Assembly (NCBI RefSeq): GCF_002813425.1
Contig: NZ_PHUL01000001.1
Location: 3,045,001 to 3,109,000, forward strand
Length of the DNA stretch: 64,000 nucleotides
From: Cellulophaga sp. RHA19
GTDB lineage: Bacteria; Bacteroidota; Bacteroidia; Flavobacteriales; Flavobacteriaceae
Direction: 5' to 3'
Shown here: in pieces, positions 47,267 through 56,393 of the stretch
Layout of the letters: each line of letters begins with the position of its first letter
Numbering within the stretch: position 1 is the stretch's first letter
Position numbers and translations under genes: made by a program
The notes under the pieces: generated by a model
What the model was told of the DNA's origin: nothing
Databases searched by the model: none
What the model saw: the letters and a program-made list of their open reading frames with translations, nothing else

Positions 47267-49030
47267 TTATTCAACTATAAAATCCTTTTTTACTGATACT
47301 TCTTTACCATTATCTGTAAATCCTTTTAAAGTTAGCGTAAAACTTCCTTTTACATCTGATGTATAGAACTCTATTTCTTTAGTTTTTAAATCTTTAAACG
47401 TAATATTTGGCTCCCATAATAATTGATATCTAAAATCTGGAATATGCTTATTAATATCATTTTTTTCATATTTAGGTTTGTAATAAATTATTTCTTGTGT
47501 AGGTTTGAATAAGTTATGATTTAAAATACCAGAGTTAGGATTAGATAATTTGAAATCTCTTTTTTTAGTGAAAATTTCAATTATTCCTTGATAGACTTCT
47601 TCTCCATAAACATATTTTCTTTTTAAAAGACTAATACTCTCTATTTTTCTAGCGTCGTAATCCATCATAATTGTATGATCCTGTATTACTACACCATCTA
47701 CAAGAACAAGAGCCTTTATTTCAGGTAATTCAAAATAATCATAAGCTTTATTCTCCATCCTTACTTGAAAAACATATTTATCATTATTTATTTTTTTAGA
47801 CCAAACATTGTCTATCACTTCTATTAATGTTTCTTTTACTGTTTTAAAACGAGTGTAATCATCTAGTCTATAAACAATCTTATTATCCATTGTAAAAGGC
47901 TCGCTATTTTTATGAATTAAAATTGAATCTGGTTTTAATTCAAAATAAGCATTCTCTATTTGGTTGTGAATACTTCGATTTAATATTAATTGATTAGCCG
48001 AATATGGTATTCTTGGTTTTTTATATATTAAGTTTGACAAATCTACTCCTGCATGTGGTAACATTGTTAACTTGTAATCTTCAGCGTTTTTACTAATAAC
48101 TTGAATAATAGCATTAGCTGCATCATATTCTTTATCCAAAATAAATTCAAACTCCCCTTTATTATTTGTTTTTGAAAATTTTAAAAAGTATCCATTACTA
48201 CTAGGAATAGAAATAGAAACAGATATATTTTGAATTGGTAAAGAAGTATCAGTTGTTTTTATAGCTCCTTTTATTAGCTCTCCACGTAACTCCGGTAAAG
48301 AAATATTATTCTCTTTTACTAAGTCTATATAATTAGCTTCTTCAGTTTTAAAATCTTTGTAATTATTTAAAAAGTCACTTTTGTTTAATATTATTGAGTT
48401 TTTCTTATAAACAGACACAGAGTAATTACCATTAGTATGTATTTGTGTTGGAAATAACGATACATTTACCTTTGATCTTTGCTTGTAAACTTTTTTTGAT
48501 AATTTAACATCAATACTATTATTACTGGAGATATTATTAACTACACCTGGATTATTACTTACTAAATTTTCCTCTGCAACAAAATCTATATTTTGTTTAT
48601 TTTGATAAGGATTTATGAGAGCTATATCTCCTTCAAAAAAAGATGTGCTTTTATTATTTTTCATCCAATTGGTATACCCTATAATTTTATAGTTTCCAGT
48701 AGGTACAGAAACGGGTATAAAAAAATCTCCTCTTCCTAAACCATCAACAAGCCTAACTTTTTGACGAACAATAACCTTATTACCTTTTCCTACTAGTGCT
48801 ACATAACCAATTTTACTAATACTACTTGGTTCTTGATTTTTTAAATAGGTACAATACATAGTGTAATGTATATACTCACCTACAAATAACAAATTAGAAT
48901 TATAGTGTATATAAACCTGTTCCTTTAAAGCTTTGGAGGTTACGTGTTTTATATTATTATCCTGACCGTTTAAATGATTAGAAAATTGAATAAAAAAACA
49001 CAAAATAAAAATTTGATATATTTTTTTCAT
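47267..49030 (-). CDS. Secreted MG2-like protein with a TonB plug-like segment
   Basis: The 587-residue protein has a signal peptide (to about 22, SNHLNGQ). An N-terminal macroglobulin MG2-like region follows (VYIHYNSNLLFVGEYIHYTM, then PVSVPTGNYKIIGYTNWM), then repeated beta-domains, and near 440-490 a plug-like segment (VLVDGVVIQDH, then RKIESISLLKRKYVYGEEVYQGIIEIF split here) as seen in proteins next to TonB receptors. It is the last gene of the operon with the TonB receptor and a DUF4249 protein and begins 10 bases after the latter. It may form part of the outer-membrane complex; its exact job is unknown. Confidence 0.65.
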   Translation of the reverse strand: MKKIYQIFILCFFIQFSNHLNGQDNNIKHVTSKALKEQVYIHYNSNLLFVGEYIHYTMYCTYLKNQEPSSISKIGYVALVGKGNKVIVRQKVRLVDGLGRGDFFIPVSVPTGNYKIIGYTNWMKNNKSTSFFEGDIALINPYQNKQNIDFVAEENLVSNNPGVVNNISSNNSIDVKLSKKVYKQRSKVNVSLFPTQIHTNGNYSVSVYKKNSIILNKSDFLNNYKDFKTEEANYIDLVKENNISLPELRGELIKGAIKTTDTSLPIQNISVSISIPSSNGYFLKFSKTNNKGEFEFILDKEYDAANAIIQVISKNAEDYKLTMLPHAGVDLSNLIYKKPRIPYSANQLILNRSIHNQIENAYFELKPDSILIHKNSEPFTMDNKIVYRLDDYTRFKTVKETLIEVIDNVWSKKINNDKYVFQVRMENKAYDYFELPEIKALVLVDGVVIQDHTIMMDYDARKIESISLLKRKYVYGEEVYQGIIEIFTKKRDFKLSNPNSGILNHNLFKPTQEIIYYKPKYEKNDINKHIPDFRYQLLWEPNITFKDLKTKEIEFYTSDVKGSFTLTLKGFTDNGKEVSVKKDFIVE

Positions 49031-49040
49031 TAACTAGGTT

Positions 49041-50264
49041 TTAATCTTCCCAAAAATCAGGAACTATACTACTACTAAAAACGGTACAATCTCCACATTC
49101 TACTTTTACATAAACATTGGGACCATTTTCTATGTCACCATAAGGGCAAAACTCATTAGTACAAGGCTCTGGCTCATCTGTTACCCATGTGTAGCTATTA
49201 TTTTTAAGAATTTCTATTACTTTCCTTGCATCTGCAGGTGCTATAAATGAACAAGAATAAGGGTACTTAGCTGTAGAAGATTTATCTGTAAAAATATCTT
49301 TATACTCAAAAAATATTCTTTTGGAAGAAACAGATGAAGCTTCAAAAAAACCAACGACTTTTTCATTTTCATCATTTATACTCTCTATATTACCCTTTAA
49401 CAAACCTGGTTGTATTTGAGAAAACAAACCCTCCGAACTAGAAAAATTCTCTAGAGTTTGGTAAAAAGTATGCGCTTCTCTAGATATAATATATTGTTTA
49501 ACTAAAACGGTATACCTGTTCAAAATTTTGTAATCATTTCTATCTATAAACCTTACTGGAAAATTAACTAATTGTCCTGCACTTAACTCCTCTGTAGACC
49601 CTATAATTAAAGAATTAGACTTTTTAGTACTAAAACAAACTTTGCCCGTTTCATCATTAAAATATTCAATTTTTATTTGAGGTGGTTCTTCTGAAACAAT
49701 AACAGCTTTTCTCTTTCTAAACCAAGGTGCTATAATTTTATGTGTCTCTTCATACTCATATCTGTAATACTTTACTTCTCCTGAAGCTTCATTAACATCT
49801 ACCATTATAGAAACACCTTCTTCTAAATTAGAGTTAGTTGTTTTTTTAACAGATACTTTATCTATACCACTACCTGTACTTAAAAAGCTAGGAGTAGATT
49901 TATATTCTTTACCTTTAGCTGTTTTTATATGTAATACATAAGCTATATTTTCTGCTTTAAAAGCCATATCAGACACATATTCTCCTGACTCTAGCTCACT
50001 AAAACTATATTCATTATTTAAATCATCTAAAATAGTAACAGTAGCTCCTTCTTCGCTTTTAGCTCCGTCCTCTTCAAATTTAAAAGTTCTACTTAATTTT
50101 ATTTTCTGATACTTGTACTCGTCTGTTAAAACAGCTTCTACAACTAATATGCTGTCATAGTCTTTGGTTACTGGAGAAAACTCCTCTATACAACCTGCTA
50201 ATAAAAAGGTAGCTAGTAAAAAAACGAACAAAGATTTATAATGTTTTATAATGTTTTTTATCAT
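49041..50264 (-). CDS. DUF4249-type lipoprotein
   Basis: The 407-residue protein has a lipoprotein signal (FLLAGCIEEF, Cys25 or so) followed by the region typical of DUF4249 proteins: SILVVEAVLTDEYKYQKIKLSRT, ATVTILDDLNNEYSFSELESG and AYVLHIKTAKGKEYKS (each shortened here). Such proteins are usually encoded beside TonB-dependent receptors and thought to be their surface partners. It sits 6 bases after the receptor gene stop. Confidence 0.8.
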   Translation of the reverse strand: MIKNIIKHYKSLFVFLLATFLLAGCIEEFSPVTKDYDSILVVEAVLTDEYKYQKIKLSRTFKFEEDGAKSEEGATVTILDDLNNEYSFSELESGEYVSDMAFKAENIAYVLHIKTAKGKEYKSTPSFLSTGSGIDKVSVKKTTNSNLEEGVSIMVDVNEASGEVKYYRYEYEETHKIIAPWFRKRKAVIVSEEPPQIKIEYFNDETGKVCFSTKKSNSLIIGSTEELSAGQLVNFPVRFIDRNDYKILNRYTVLVKQYIISREAHTFYQTLENFSSSEGLFSQIQPGLLKGNIESINDENEKVVGFFEASSVSSKRIFFEYKDIFTDKSSTAKYPYSCSFIAPADARKVIEILKNNSYTWVTDEPEPCTNEFCPYGDIENGPNVYVKVECGDCTVFSSSIVPDFWED

Positions 50265-50270
50265 TTGCAG

Positions 50271-53039
50271 TTAAAATTTAATATTATAGGTTATGGTAGG
50301 AATTGGAATAGAAAAAATAGAGCTTTTATAAGCCTTAACTTCATTGTTCTCTGTTACAAAATAAACCGAATAAGGATTATTTCTTCCTAGTACATTGTAT
50401 ATAGATATGTTCCAAAAACTATGTCCTAACTTTTTAAGTTTATGATTACCTTCTACATTAAAACTTAAATCTAACCTATAATAATCTGGTATTCTAAACT
50501 TATTTCTGTCGCTATAAATTGGATAATCTGATCCTTGATATGTAAAATTACCTATAGGGTATGTTACTGGTCTTCCTGTTTGATATGTAAAATTACCTGA
50601 GAAGCTAAACCTACGGGTTATTTTAAAATTAGAAACCAAATTTAAATTATGTGGTTTGTCATAATTTGAAGGGAAATAATCGCCATTATTAACTTGCTCT
50701 TCGGAAAACTCACTGTTTAACTTTAAAAAAGATTTAGAATATGTGTAACTTAACCAACCATTTATATCTCCTGCATTTTTACGCACTAAAAATTCTACTC
50801 CATATGCTTTTCCTTTACCTTGCAAAATTTCAGTTTCAATATTTTCATTTAAAGTTAACTCTGCTCCTGTTTTAAAATCTGGCACATTATTAGACAATTT
50901 GTAGTACCCTTCTAAACTTATTTCATAATCATTACCCTCTATATTTTTATATATTCCTAAAGCAAACTGTTCTGCTTTTTGAGGTTTAATGTTATAGTCT
51001 GATAGTTTCCAAGTATCAATAGGAGAACCCGTAGTATTATTAGATAAAGTGTGTATGTATTGATACATTTTATTATAACTAGCCTTAATAGATAAATTAT
51101 CTTTTAGTAAATATCTAGCAGCTACTCTAGCTTCTATCCCTCCATAAGTTTTTACTTCTTCATTTTTATCAAAGTTTAATATCTCTTCTACTGTTTCATC
51201 ATTTTTAGGTTCTCCTTCTTTATAAACTCTTGTTGTATTTTCTCCTAAAGTTGTAAAGTTTGAATATCTAACTCCCAAATTAAACATTAATTTATCATTA
51301 AATTCAAAGTCATCTGATAAGAAAAGAGCTGATTCTAGTCCTTTTTCTTTATCCAAGTTAATTTTTTGCACATCAGACTCATCTCCTAAAGGCTCTTTAT
51401 TACCTGGGGTAACATTATATAACTTACTAGTTATTCCATAGTTAATTTTATGCTTGCTATTATATAAATAAGTTACTTTGTATTTAAAACCTGTTTCTAC
51501 TATTCCGTAATCAAAAGCAAAGTCAGTATTTGTATCCCCATCATAATCTATGTTAAATCCGTAGTGAGTATTAAAAAGAGATAAATTCCCCACGTTTTTA
51601 TCATTTAATTGATTGTCCCAACTTAGCGAAAAAACTGCATTATTATAACTGTATAAAGAATCTGAAGTTATACTAAAAACATCTTTACTATAGTATGCTG
51701 TAGCTCTTATATCATTTTTATCATTAATTTTATGATTATACTTTGCTATTACATCATAAAAATTTGCCCTACTCTTTTTTAAATCATCATCGTCTAATGA
51801 TTTAAGAACCCAGTCTGAATAAGTAGATCTACCACCAACCATAAATGACGATTTACCTTTAACAATAGGAAGTTCTAATGCTATATTATTTGTAATTGGC
51901 CCTATAGATGCCTCGCCAGCAAAATTATCTACATTACCATCTTTAGATTTTATATCAAAGACTGATGATAAGCGTCCTCCAAATTCTGAAGGAATACTGC
52001 CTTTATAAACTTTTAAACTCTTTGTTGTAAAGGGATTTAAAGCCTGGAAAATACCAAAAAAATGAGATGGGTTATAAATAACAGCATCATCTAAAAGTAT
52101 TAAATTCTGATCTGTTTTACCTCCTCTTACATTAAAGCCTGTAGCTCCTTCACCTGCAGTGGTAATACCTGGTAATGTAGTTGCTACTTTTAGTATATTT
52201 CTTTCTCCTAAAACCAATGGTATGTTTTTAGACTCTTCTGAATCTATTTCTGAAGTCCCCATTAAGGTTTCTTCTACATTAACATCTTGTGCGCCATCTA
52301 CTATAATTTCATCTAATTGTTCTATCTTTTCTTTTAAGCTAAAATTTAACTGTCCATTATTAAATAAAAAGACTCTTTTTACTTGTGCTTTTACACCTAT
52401 AGAACTCACTTCTATTAAGTTTTCTCCTTTTGGCAACTTAATTTCGTAAAAACCATTATTGTTTGTAGATACCCCTAAATTTCTATTCTTTACATATATA
52501 GTCACATTAGGAATGGGTTCATTATTTAAATGTTGTTTTATGTAACCACTTAATATAAAAGTACTTTTAGTATCATTTATAGTAGACTTACCAATCCTAA
52601 GAGTTTCAATAAAACTATTACCTAAATCATTACTTTTTTTATTGTAAAAAACAGGAGTAATAGTATTATTTTTTTTCTCTTTAGTACTAGTTGTATCATT
52701 TACTGGAGCAGAAAAAATTTTAGGTAACTCATTATATACTATTCTATTCTGTAAAACATAAACATTTGTTTTATCAACAAAATAATTTAAATCTGTATTT
52801 TTAAAAATATCTTCTAAAATGGTTGTTAATTTCTCATCTTTATAAATACCAGAAACTTTACCATTGCTAAACCAGTTATTAGAAAAATAAAAGTTAAAGT
52901 TATAACTGTTTTCAATTTTACTTAAAACGTCTTTAATAGGAGAATCTTTAAATTGAATAGTTATCAAAGTTTCTTTTTGCTGAGAGTAAATTGTAAAACT
53001 AAAGAATAATATTAAAAATAAAATTATATATTTTTTCAT
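50271..53039 (-). CDS. TonB-dependent receptor with STN and carboxypeptidase-like domains
   Basis: The 922-residue protein has a signal peptide and an STN (secretin/TonB short N-terminal) domain at about 24-105 (ITIQFKDSPIKDVLSKIENS). A carboxypeptidase-like beta-domain lies at about 165-245 (ILSGYIKQHLNNEPIPNVTI), followed by a plug with TTAGEGATGFNVRGGKTDQN and KSLKVYKGSIPSEFGGRLSSV, and a barrel ending in a Phe (ITYNIKF). An STN domain often means signalling to an anti-sigma factor, but no FecR or sigma gene is in this window. The upstream gene stops one base away. Confidence 0.9.
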   Translation of the reverse strand: MKKYIILFLILFFSFTIYSQQKETLITIQFKDSPIKDVLSKIENSYNFNFYFSNNWFSNGKVSGIYKDEKLTTILEDIFKNTDLNYFVDKTNVYVLQNRIVYNELPKIFSAPVNDTTSTKEKKNNTITPVFYNKKSNDLGNSFIETLRIGKSTINDTKSTFILSGYIKQHLNNEPIPNVTIYVKNRNLGVSTNNNGFYEIKLPKGENLIEVSSIGVKAQVKRVFLFNNGQLNFSLKEKIEQLDEIIVDGAQDVNVEETLMGTSEIDSEESKNIPLVLGERNILKVATTLPGITTAGEGATGFNVRGGKTDQNLILLDDAVIYNPSHFFGIFQALNPFTTKSLKVYKGSIPSEFGGRLSSVFDIKSKDGNVDNFAGEASIGPITNNIALELPIVKGKSSFMVGGRSTYSDWVLKSLDDDDLKKSRANFYDVIAKYNHKINDKNDIRATAYYSKDVFSITSDSLYSYNNAVFSLSWDNQLNDKNVGNLSLFNTHYGFNIDYDGDTNTDFAFDYGIVETGFKYKVTYLYNSKHKINYGITSKLYNVTPGNKEPLGDESDVQKINLDKEKGLESALFLSDDFEFNDKLMFNLGVRYSNFTTLGENTTRVYKEGEPKNDETVEEILNFDKNEEVKTYGGIEARVAARYLLKDNLSIKASYNKMYQYIHTLSNNTTGSPIDTWKLSDYNIKPQKAEQFALGIYKNIEGNDYEISLEGYYKLSNNVPDFKTGAELTLNENIETEILQGKGKAYGVEFLVRKNAGDINGWLSYTYSKSFLKLNSEFSEEQVNNGDYFPSNYDKPHNLNLVSNFKITRRFSFSGNFTYQTGRPVTYPIGNFTYQGSDYPIYSDRNKFRIPDYYRLDLSFNVEGNHKLKKLGHSFWNISIYNVLGRNNPYSVYFVTENNEVKAYKSSIFSIPIPTITYNIKF

Positions 53040-53807
53040 TTATAACGCTTTAGTTTTTTTATTCATTAATAAATTTATTTTTTTTAATAAATCTATAATA
53101 TTAGAGTCATTGCTTTTATAATTCACTGAATATTTTCTAATGACAGATTTATACTCTGGAAAAATTTTACTTAGATTTCTAATTTTTTTTATTTTTATTA
53201 GACTCTTATTATAATGTAATAAGTTATAATTCCTATCTGAGAACTGATATAATAACTTGTTATTAGATCTTTTTTCTATTCTACTTTTTATATGTTTTTT
53301 GTAAAATTGAAAATTCTCATTATTCAATAATAATTCCACATATCCATTATAACTCCCCTGCTCAACAGTCAAGTTATCTATATTTACAAAGTATTGAGAA
53401 TTCAACATAAAACTATCTACCTTATTATTTATTGGTTGAATAGTTATTAAGTTATTATTACTGTTTTTTAAATTGATTAGTAATTCATCTTCAAAAACAT
53501 CATATTTAATTTTTACATTATTAAATAACTGCCTATCGTATACTATACTTCCATTAAAAAATTCAAATTGTTTATAATATCTATTTGTATTTTCAAATGA
53601 TCTATTTTTTTCAAAATAACCATCTCCATCATCTAAAAAACCGTTATAAATAACTGTTTTTTCTAATCCAATTTCTTTGTCAAACCAACTATATAGGTCA
53701 ACATTGGATTTTACAAAATCATTTTTAAGCTTTAATTGACCATAGGAAAAAGGAGAAATATAAAACATAGTAACACATACTATGATCATTATGCATTTGT
53801 GGTTCAT
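53040..53807 (-). CDS. Secreted protein of unknown function, first gene of the TonB receptor operon
   Basis: The 255-residue protein has a signal peptide (to about 23, SPFSYG) and a very Asn- and Lys-rich, AT-rich mature part with no recognisable domain; it contains YYKQFEFFNGSIVYDRQLF and a basic tail. Its stop codon directly abuts the start of the receptor gene, so the two are cotranscribed. The Asn/Lys richness may simply reflect the AT-rich DNA. Confidence 0.55.
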   Translation of the reverse strand: MNHKCIMIIVCVTMFYISPFSYGQLKLKNDFVKSNVDLYSWFDKEIGLEKTVIYNGFLDDGDGYFEKNRSFENTNRYYKQFEFFNGSIVYDRQLFNNVKIKYDVFEDELLINLKNSNNNLITIQPINNKVDSFMLNSQYFVNIDNLTVEQGSYNGYVELLLNNENFQFYKKHIKSRIEKRSNNKLLYQFSDRNYNLLHYNKSLIKIKKIRNLSKIFPEYKSVIRKYSVNYKSNDSNIIDLLKKINLLMNKKTKAL

Positions 53808-53967
53808 ACTAGAGACAGAGGTTTGGTAAGGTTACTTATTATCTCAAATATATATTTTCTAACAAGAATTAATAAAATTTTAACAAATATTCATAAATTT
53901 TTAACAATCTAACAGTTTAATATTTATAATTCTCAGGAAGATGTAAATATCAATTATTATCCTAAAA

Positions 53968-54022
53968 GTGTGCATTTCATCTAAAAAGTAAATGCAAGTG
54001 TGTATTTCATCGAAACGTAAAT
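53968..54022. repeat. Direct repeat in the intergenic region before the 54080 gene
   Basis: Two near-copies with 30-base spacing: GTGTGCATTTCATC at 53968-53981 and GTGTGTATTTCATC at 53998-54011, each followed by an A-rich stretch and GTAAAT. Two spaced direct copies look like a protein-binding site upstream of either divergent transcript. Confidence 0.5.
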
Positions 54023-54079
54023 AATAAACCTAAAAAAGTACGGTTATAATAACCCCAAACCTTATTAAACCTACTATTA

Positions 54080-54523
54080 ATGACTTGTTTAGAATGTAAG
54101 AAAGAGCTTAGCTATATTGACCATAAAAATGCAATAGACGCATTTGGAGTAGAGTTGTGTGCAAAGCATCAAGTGAGATTAAACAGACTCATCTTAAAAA
54201 ATAATACACCCATAGAGGCCATACAATTATATTATGGACTTAAAAGCAGAGGATTAACACCTATGTTAGAATGGTGGGATGGTAAAAAATCTATAGATAT
54301 TGCTATTTCTAGAGTTAAATTAAATATAGAAATAGATACCGAATATAATATGCTTACTCACGAGCAAGCAATTAACGACTTAGAAGAGGCTATGCATTCT
54401 TTTAAAAACGGTTTTACGACTATCCGTATCCCCAACGATTTAATTAAACATCATTTTACAGAGACTATTAATAATATTCTTGGCATTGTAGAAGGGCTAA
54501 ACGCTAATATTAAAAAAATATAG
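54080..54523 (+). CDS. Zinc-ribbon protein with a DUF559/Vsr-like nuclease fold
   Basis: The 147-residue protein has a zinc-ribbon-like N-terminus (Cys3-x-x-Cys6, Cys27-x-x-His30) and a domain of the restriction-endonuclease-like fold: KKSIDIAI with Asp73, then LNIEID with Glu84 and Asp86, HEQAINDLEEAMHSFKNGFTTIRI. The pattern matches DUF559-type proteins, but I cannot tell whether the Lys of PD-(D/E)xK is present; the third residue after Glu is Asp, as in E-x-D variants. No methylase is adjacent. A repeat-bearing intergenic region precedes it. Confidence 0.6.
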   Translation: MTCLECKKELSYIDHKNAIDAFGVELCAKHQVRLNRLILKNNTPIEAIQLYYGLKSRGLTPMLEWWDGKKSIDIAISRVKLNIEIDTEYNMLTHEQAINDLEEAMHSFKNGFTTIRIPNDLIKHHFTETINNILGIVEGLNANIKKI

Positions 54524-54538
54524 AAACGTACTTTACTA

Positions 54539-54593
54539 AGTAATTTAATAATTTTTAGGCCTACCCACACCCTATTACTTTTATTAAATTACT
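54539..54593. repeat. 13-bp perfect inverted repeat upstream of the SGNH gene
   Basis: AGTAATTTAATAA at 54539-54551 and TTATTAAATTACT at 54581-54593 are exact inverted copies with a 29-base loop. The stem is all A/T except one pair, so it is weak as a terminator; it may be one nonetheless, or a binding site. Confidence 0.4.
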
Positions 54594-54641
54594 ATTACTT
54601 TTTCATTTTTTATTATCTTGGTACTTTAACCTCAATAAAAA

Positions 54642-55328
54642 ATGAAAAAAGTAATAACATTCCGTATTTTAATTCTATGTTTTTTTATGTCATGCAACTC
54701 ACAAGCACAAGACTGGGCTAACCTAAATAAATATAAAAAAGCAAACACAGAACTAAAGGCTCCTACATCTAATGAAAATAGAGTTGTTTTTATGGGCAAT
54801 TCTATAACAGAAGGCTGGAGCAATGCAATGCCTAGTTTTTTCGAAAATAAAAATTACATTAACAGAGGTATAAGCGGACAAACAACTCCGCAAATGTTAT
54901 TACGTTTTAGACAAGATGTTATTAACCTTAACCCTAAGGTAGTTGTAATTTTAGCTGGCACAAATGACATTGCTGGTAATACTGGGCCAACTACTTTAAA
55001 TGAAATTACCGATAATATTAAAAGTATGGCAGAACTTGCTACCAAAAACAATATTAAGGTTATAATTTCGTCAACACTACCAGCTTTTGATTATCCTTGG
55101 GCTCCAAATAAAAACCCAAATACTAAAATACCTAAGTTAAATGCGATGTTAAAATCATATGCAACTGATAATAATTTTATCTACTTAGATTATTTTTCTG
55201 CTATGGCTACTAAAGAAAATGGACTTAGAAAAGAGCATTCTGGAGACGGTGTTCATCCTAACAAAAAAGGATACCAACTTATGGCTCCTTTAGCAAAAGA
55301 AGCAATTGCTAAAGCATTAAAGAAATAA
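54642..55328 (+). CDS. SGNH/GDSL-type hydrolase lipoprotein
   Basis: The 228-residue protein has a signal with a Cys in FFMSCNSQAQ that could be the lipobox. It shows the SGNH blocks: FMGNSITEGW (the nucleophile Ser in block I), RGISGQTT (Gly in block II), LAGTNDIAGN (Asn in block III) and GDGVHPNKKGY (the Asp-x-x-His of block V). It is probably an esterase or acetylxylan/deacylase on the outer side of the inner or outer membrane. The start codon of a GT2 gene lies 5 bases downstream, so they may be cotranscribed. Confidence 0.85.
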   Translation: MKKVITFRILILCFFMSCNSQAQDWANLNKYKKANTELKAPTSNENRVVFMGNSITEGWSNAMPSFFENKNYINRGISGQTTPQMLLRFRQDVINLNPKVVVILAGTNDIAGNTGPTTLNEITDNIKSMAELATKNNIKVIISSTLPAFDYPWAPNKNPNTKIPKLNAMLKSYATDNNFIYLDYFSAMATKENGLRKEHSGDGVHPNKKGYQLMAPLAKEAIAKALKK

Positions 55329-55332
55329 TAAA

Positions 55333-56340
55333 ATGCCAACCCCTTTAGTTAGTATATTAATACCCTTCAAAAATGTTGAAGCTTTTTTAGATGAATGTAT
55401 TAACTCTATAATATCACAAACCTATACCAACTGGGAAATACTGGCTATTAATGATCATTCTACAGATAGTAGCGCTTCAATTTTAGAAAATTATGCTAAA
55501 AAAGATAGCAGAATTAAAACAACGCTAAATAATGGGCAAGGTATAATTAAAGCTCTACAATTAGCCTATAAATTATCTAATGGTACTTATATAACCAGAA
55601 TGGATTCTGATGACATAATGATGCCTAATAAGATTAAAATAATGCTTTCTTCGCTCTTAAAAAATGGCACCAAGCATATTGCTGTAGGAAAAGTAAAATA
55701 TTTTGCAAAAAATGGTGTAAATGATGGTTATAAAAAGTATGAAGAGTGGTTAAACCAATTAACTACAACTGGTGATAACTACTCAGAAATATATAAAGAA
55801 TGTGTGATACCGTCTCCTTGTTGGATGGTACATAAATCTGATTTTGATGCAGTAGGTGGTTTTGAGCCTAACACCTACCCAGAAGATTATGACTTAGCCT
55901 TTAGATTTTACAAACACAAAATAGAATGTATTCCGTGTAATACCATTTTACATAAATGGAGAGACTACTCAACAAGAACATCTAGGACTAGTGAACATTA
56001 TGCGCAAAACTACTTTTTAGAGTTAAAACTTAATTATTTTTTAGAGATAGAATATCTACAAACAAATACACTTGTAATTTGGGGAGCTGGTAAAAAAGGA
56101 AAAGAGATTGCTAAAAAACTAATAGAAAAAAATATTCCTTTTCTCTGGGTATGTAACAACCAACAAAAAATAGGCAAAGACATATATAATCAAAAATTAA
56201 AACATTTTTTAGCTATAAACAATGTTAAAGATCTACAAATAATAATTACAGTTGCTAACCAAAAAGAGCAATTAACTATTAAAAGTCATCTTAATACATT
56301 AAACCTTAAAGCTGTAAAAGATTATTTTTTCTTTTGCTAA
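55333..56340 (+). CDS. Family 2 glycosyltransferase with a C-terminal Rossmann-like domain
   Basis: The 335-residue protein starts as a GT2: VSILIPFKNVEAFLDECI, NDHSTDSS and the donor site TRMDSDDIMMP (Asp91, Asp93, Asp94). Next comes SPCWMVHKSDFDAVGGFEP. From residue about 247 a second domain begins with LVIWGAGKKGKEIAKKL, where GAGKKG at 251-256 is a nucleotide-binding P-loop-like turn of a Rossmann fold, and it continues to the end. Fusion of a GT2 with such a domain is unusual; it may bind a nucleotide or nucleotide sugar. It follows the SGNH gene by four bases. Confidence 0.8.
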   Translation: MPTPLVSILIPFKNVEAFLDECINSIISQTYTNWEILAINDHSTDSSASILENYAKKDSRIKTTLNNGQGIIKALQLAYKLSNGTYITRMDSDDIMMPNKIKIMLSSLLKNGTKHIAVGKVKYFAKNGVNDGYKKYEEWLNQLTTTGDNYSEIYKECVIPSPCWMVHKSDFDAVGGFEPNTYPEDYDLAFRFYKHKIECIPCNTILHKWRDYSTRTSRTSEHYAQNYFLELKLNYFLEIEYLQTNTLVIWGAGKKGKEIAKKLIEKNIPFLWVCNNQQKIGKDIYNQKLKHFLAINNVKDLQIIITVANQKEQLTIKSHLNTLNLKAVKDYFFFC

Positions 56341-56368
56341 TGTGCTATTTCCTTTGGTTCAATTTCAT

Positions 56369-56376
56369 TATATTTG
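56369..56376 (+). promoter_or_regulatory. -7 box before the BatA gene
   Basis: TATATTTG matches TAnnTTTG and lies 18 bases before the ATG at 56394. A TTG at 56354 is only 12 bases away, too close for a good -33. Confidence 0.35.
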
Positions 56377-56393
56377 AAAAATTAAATTAAGGA

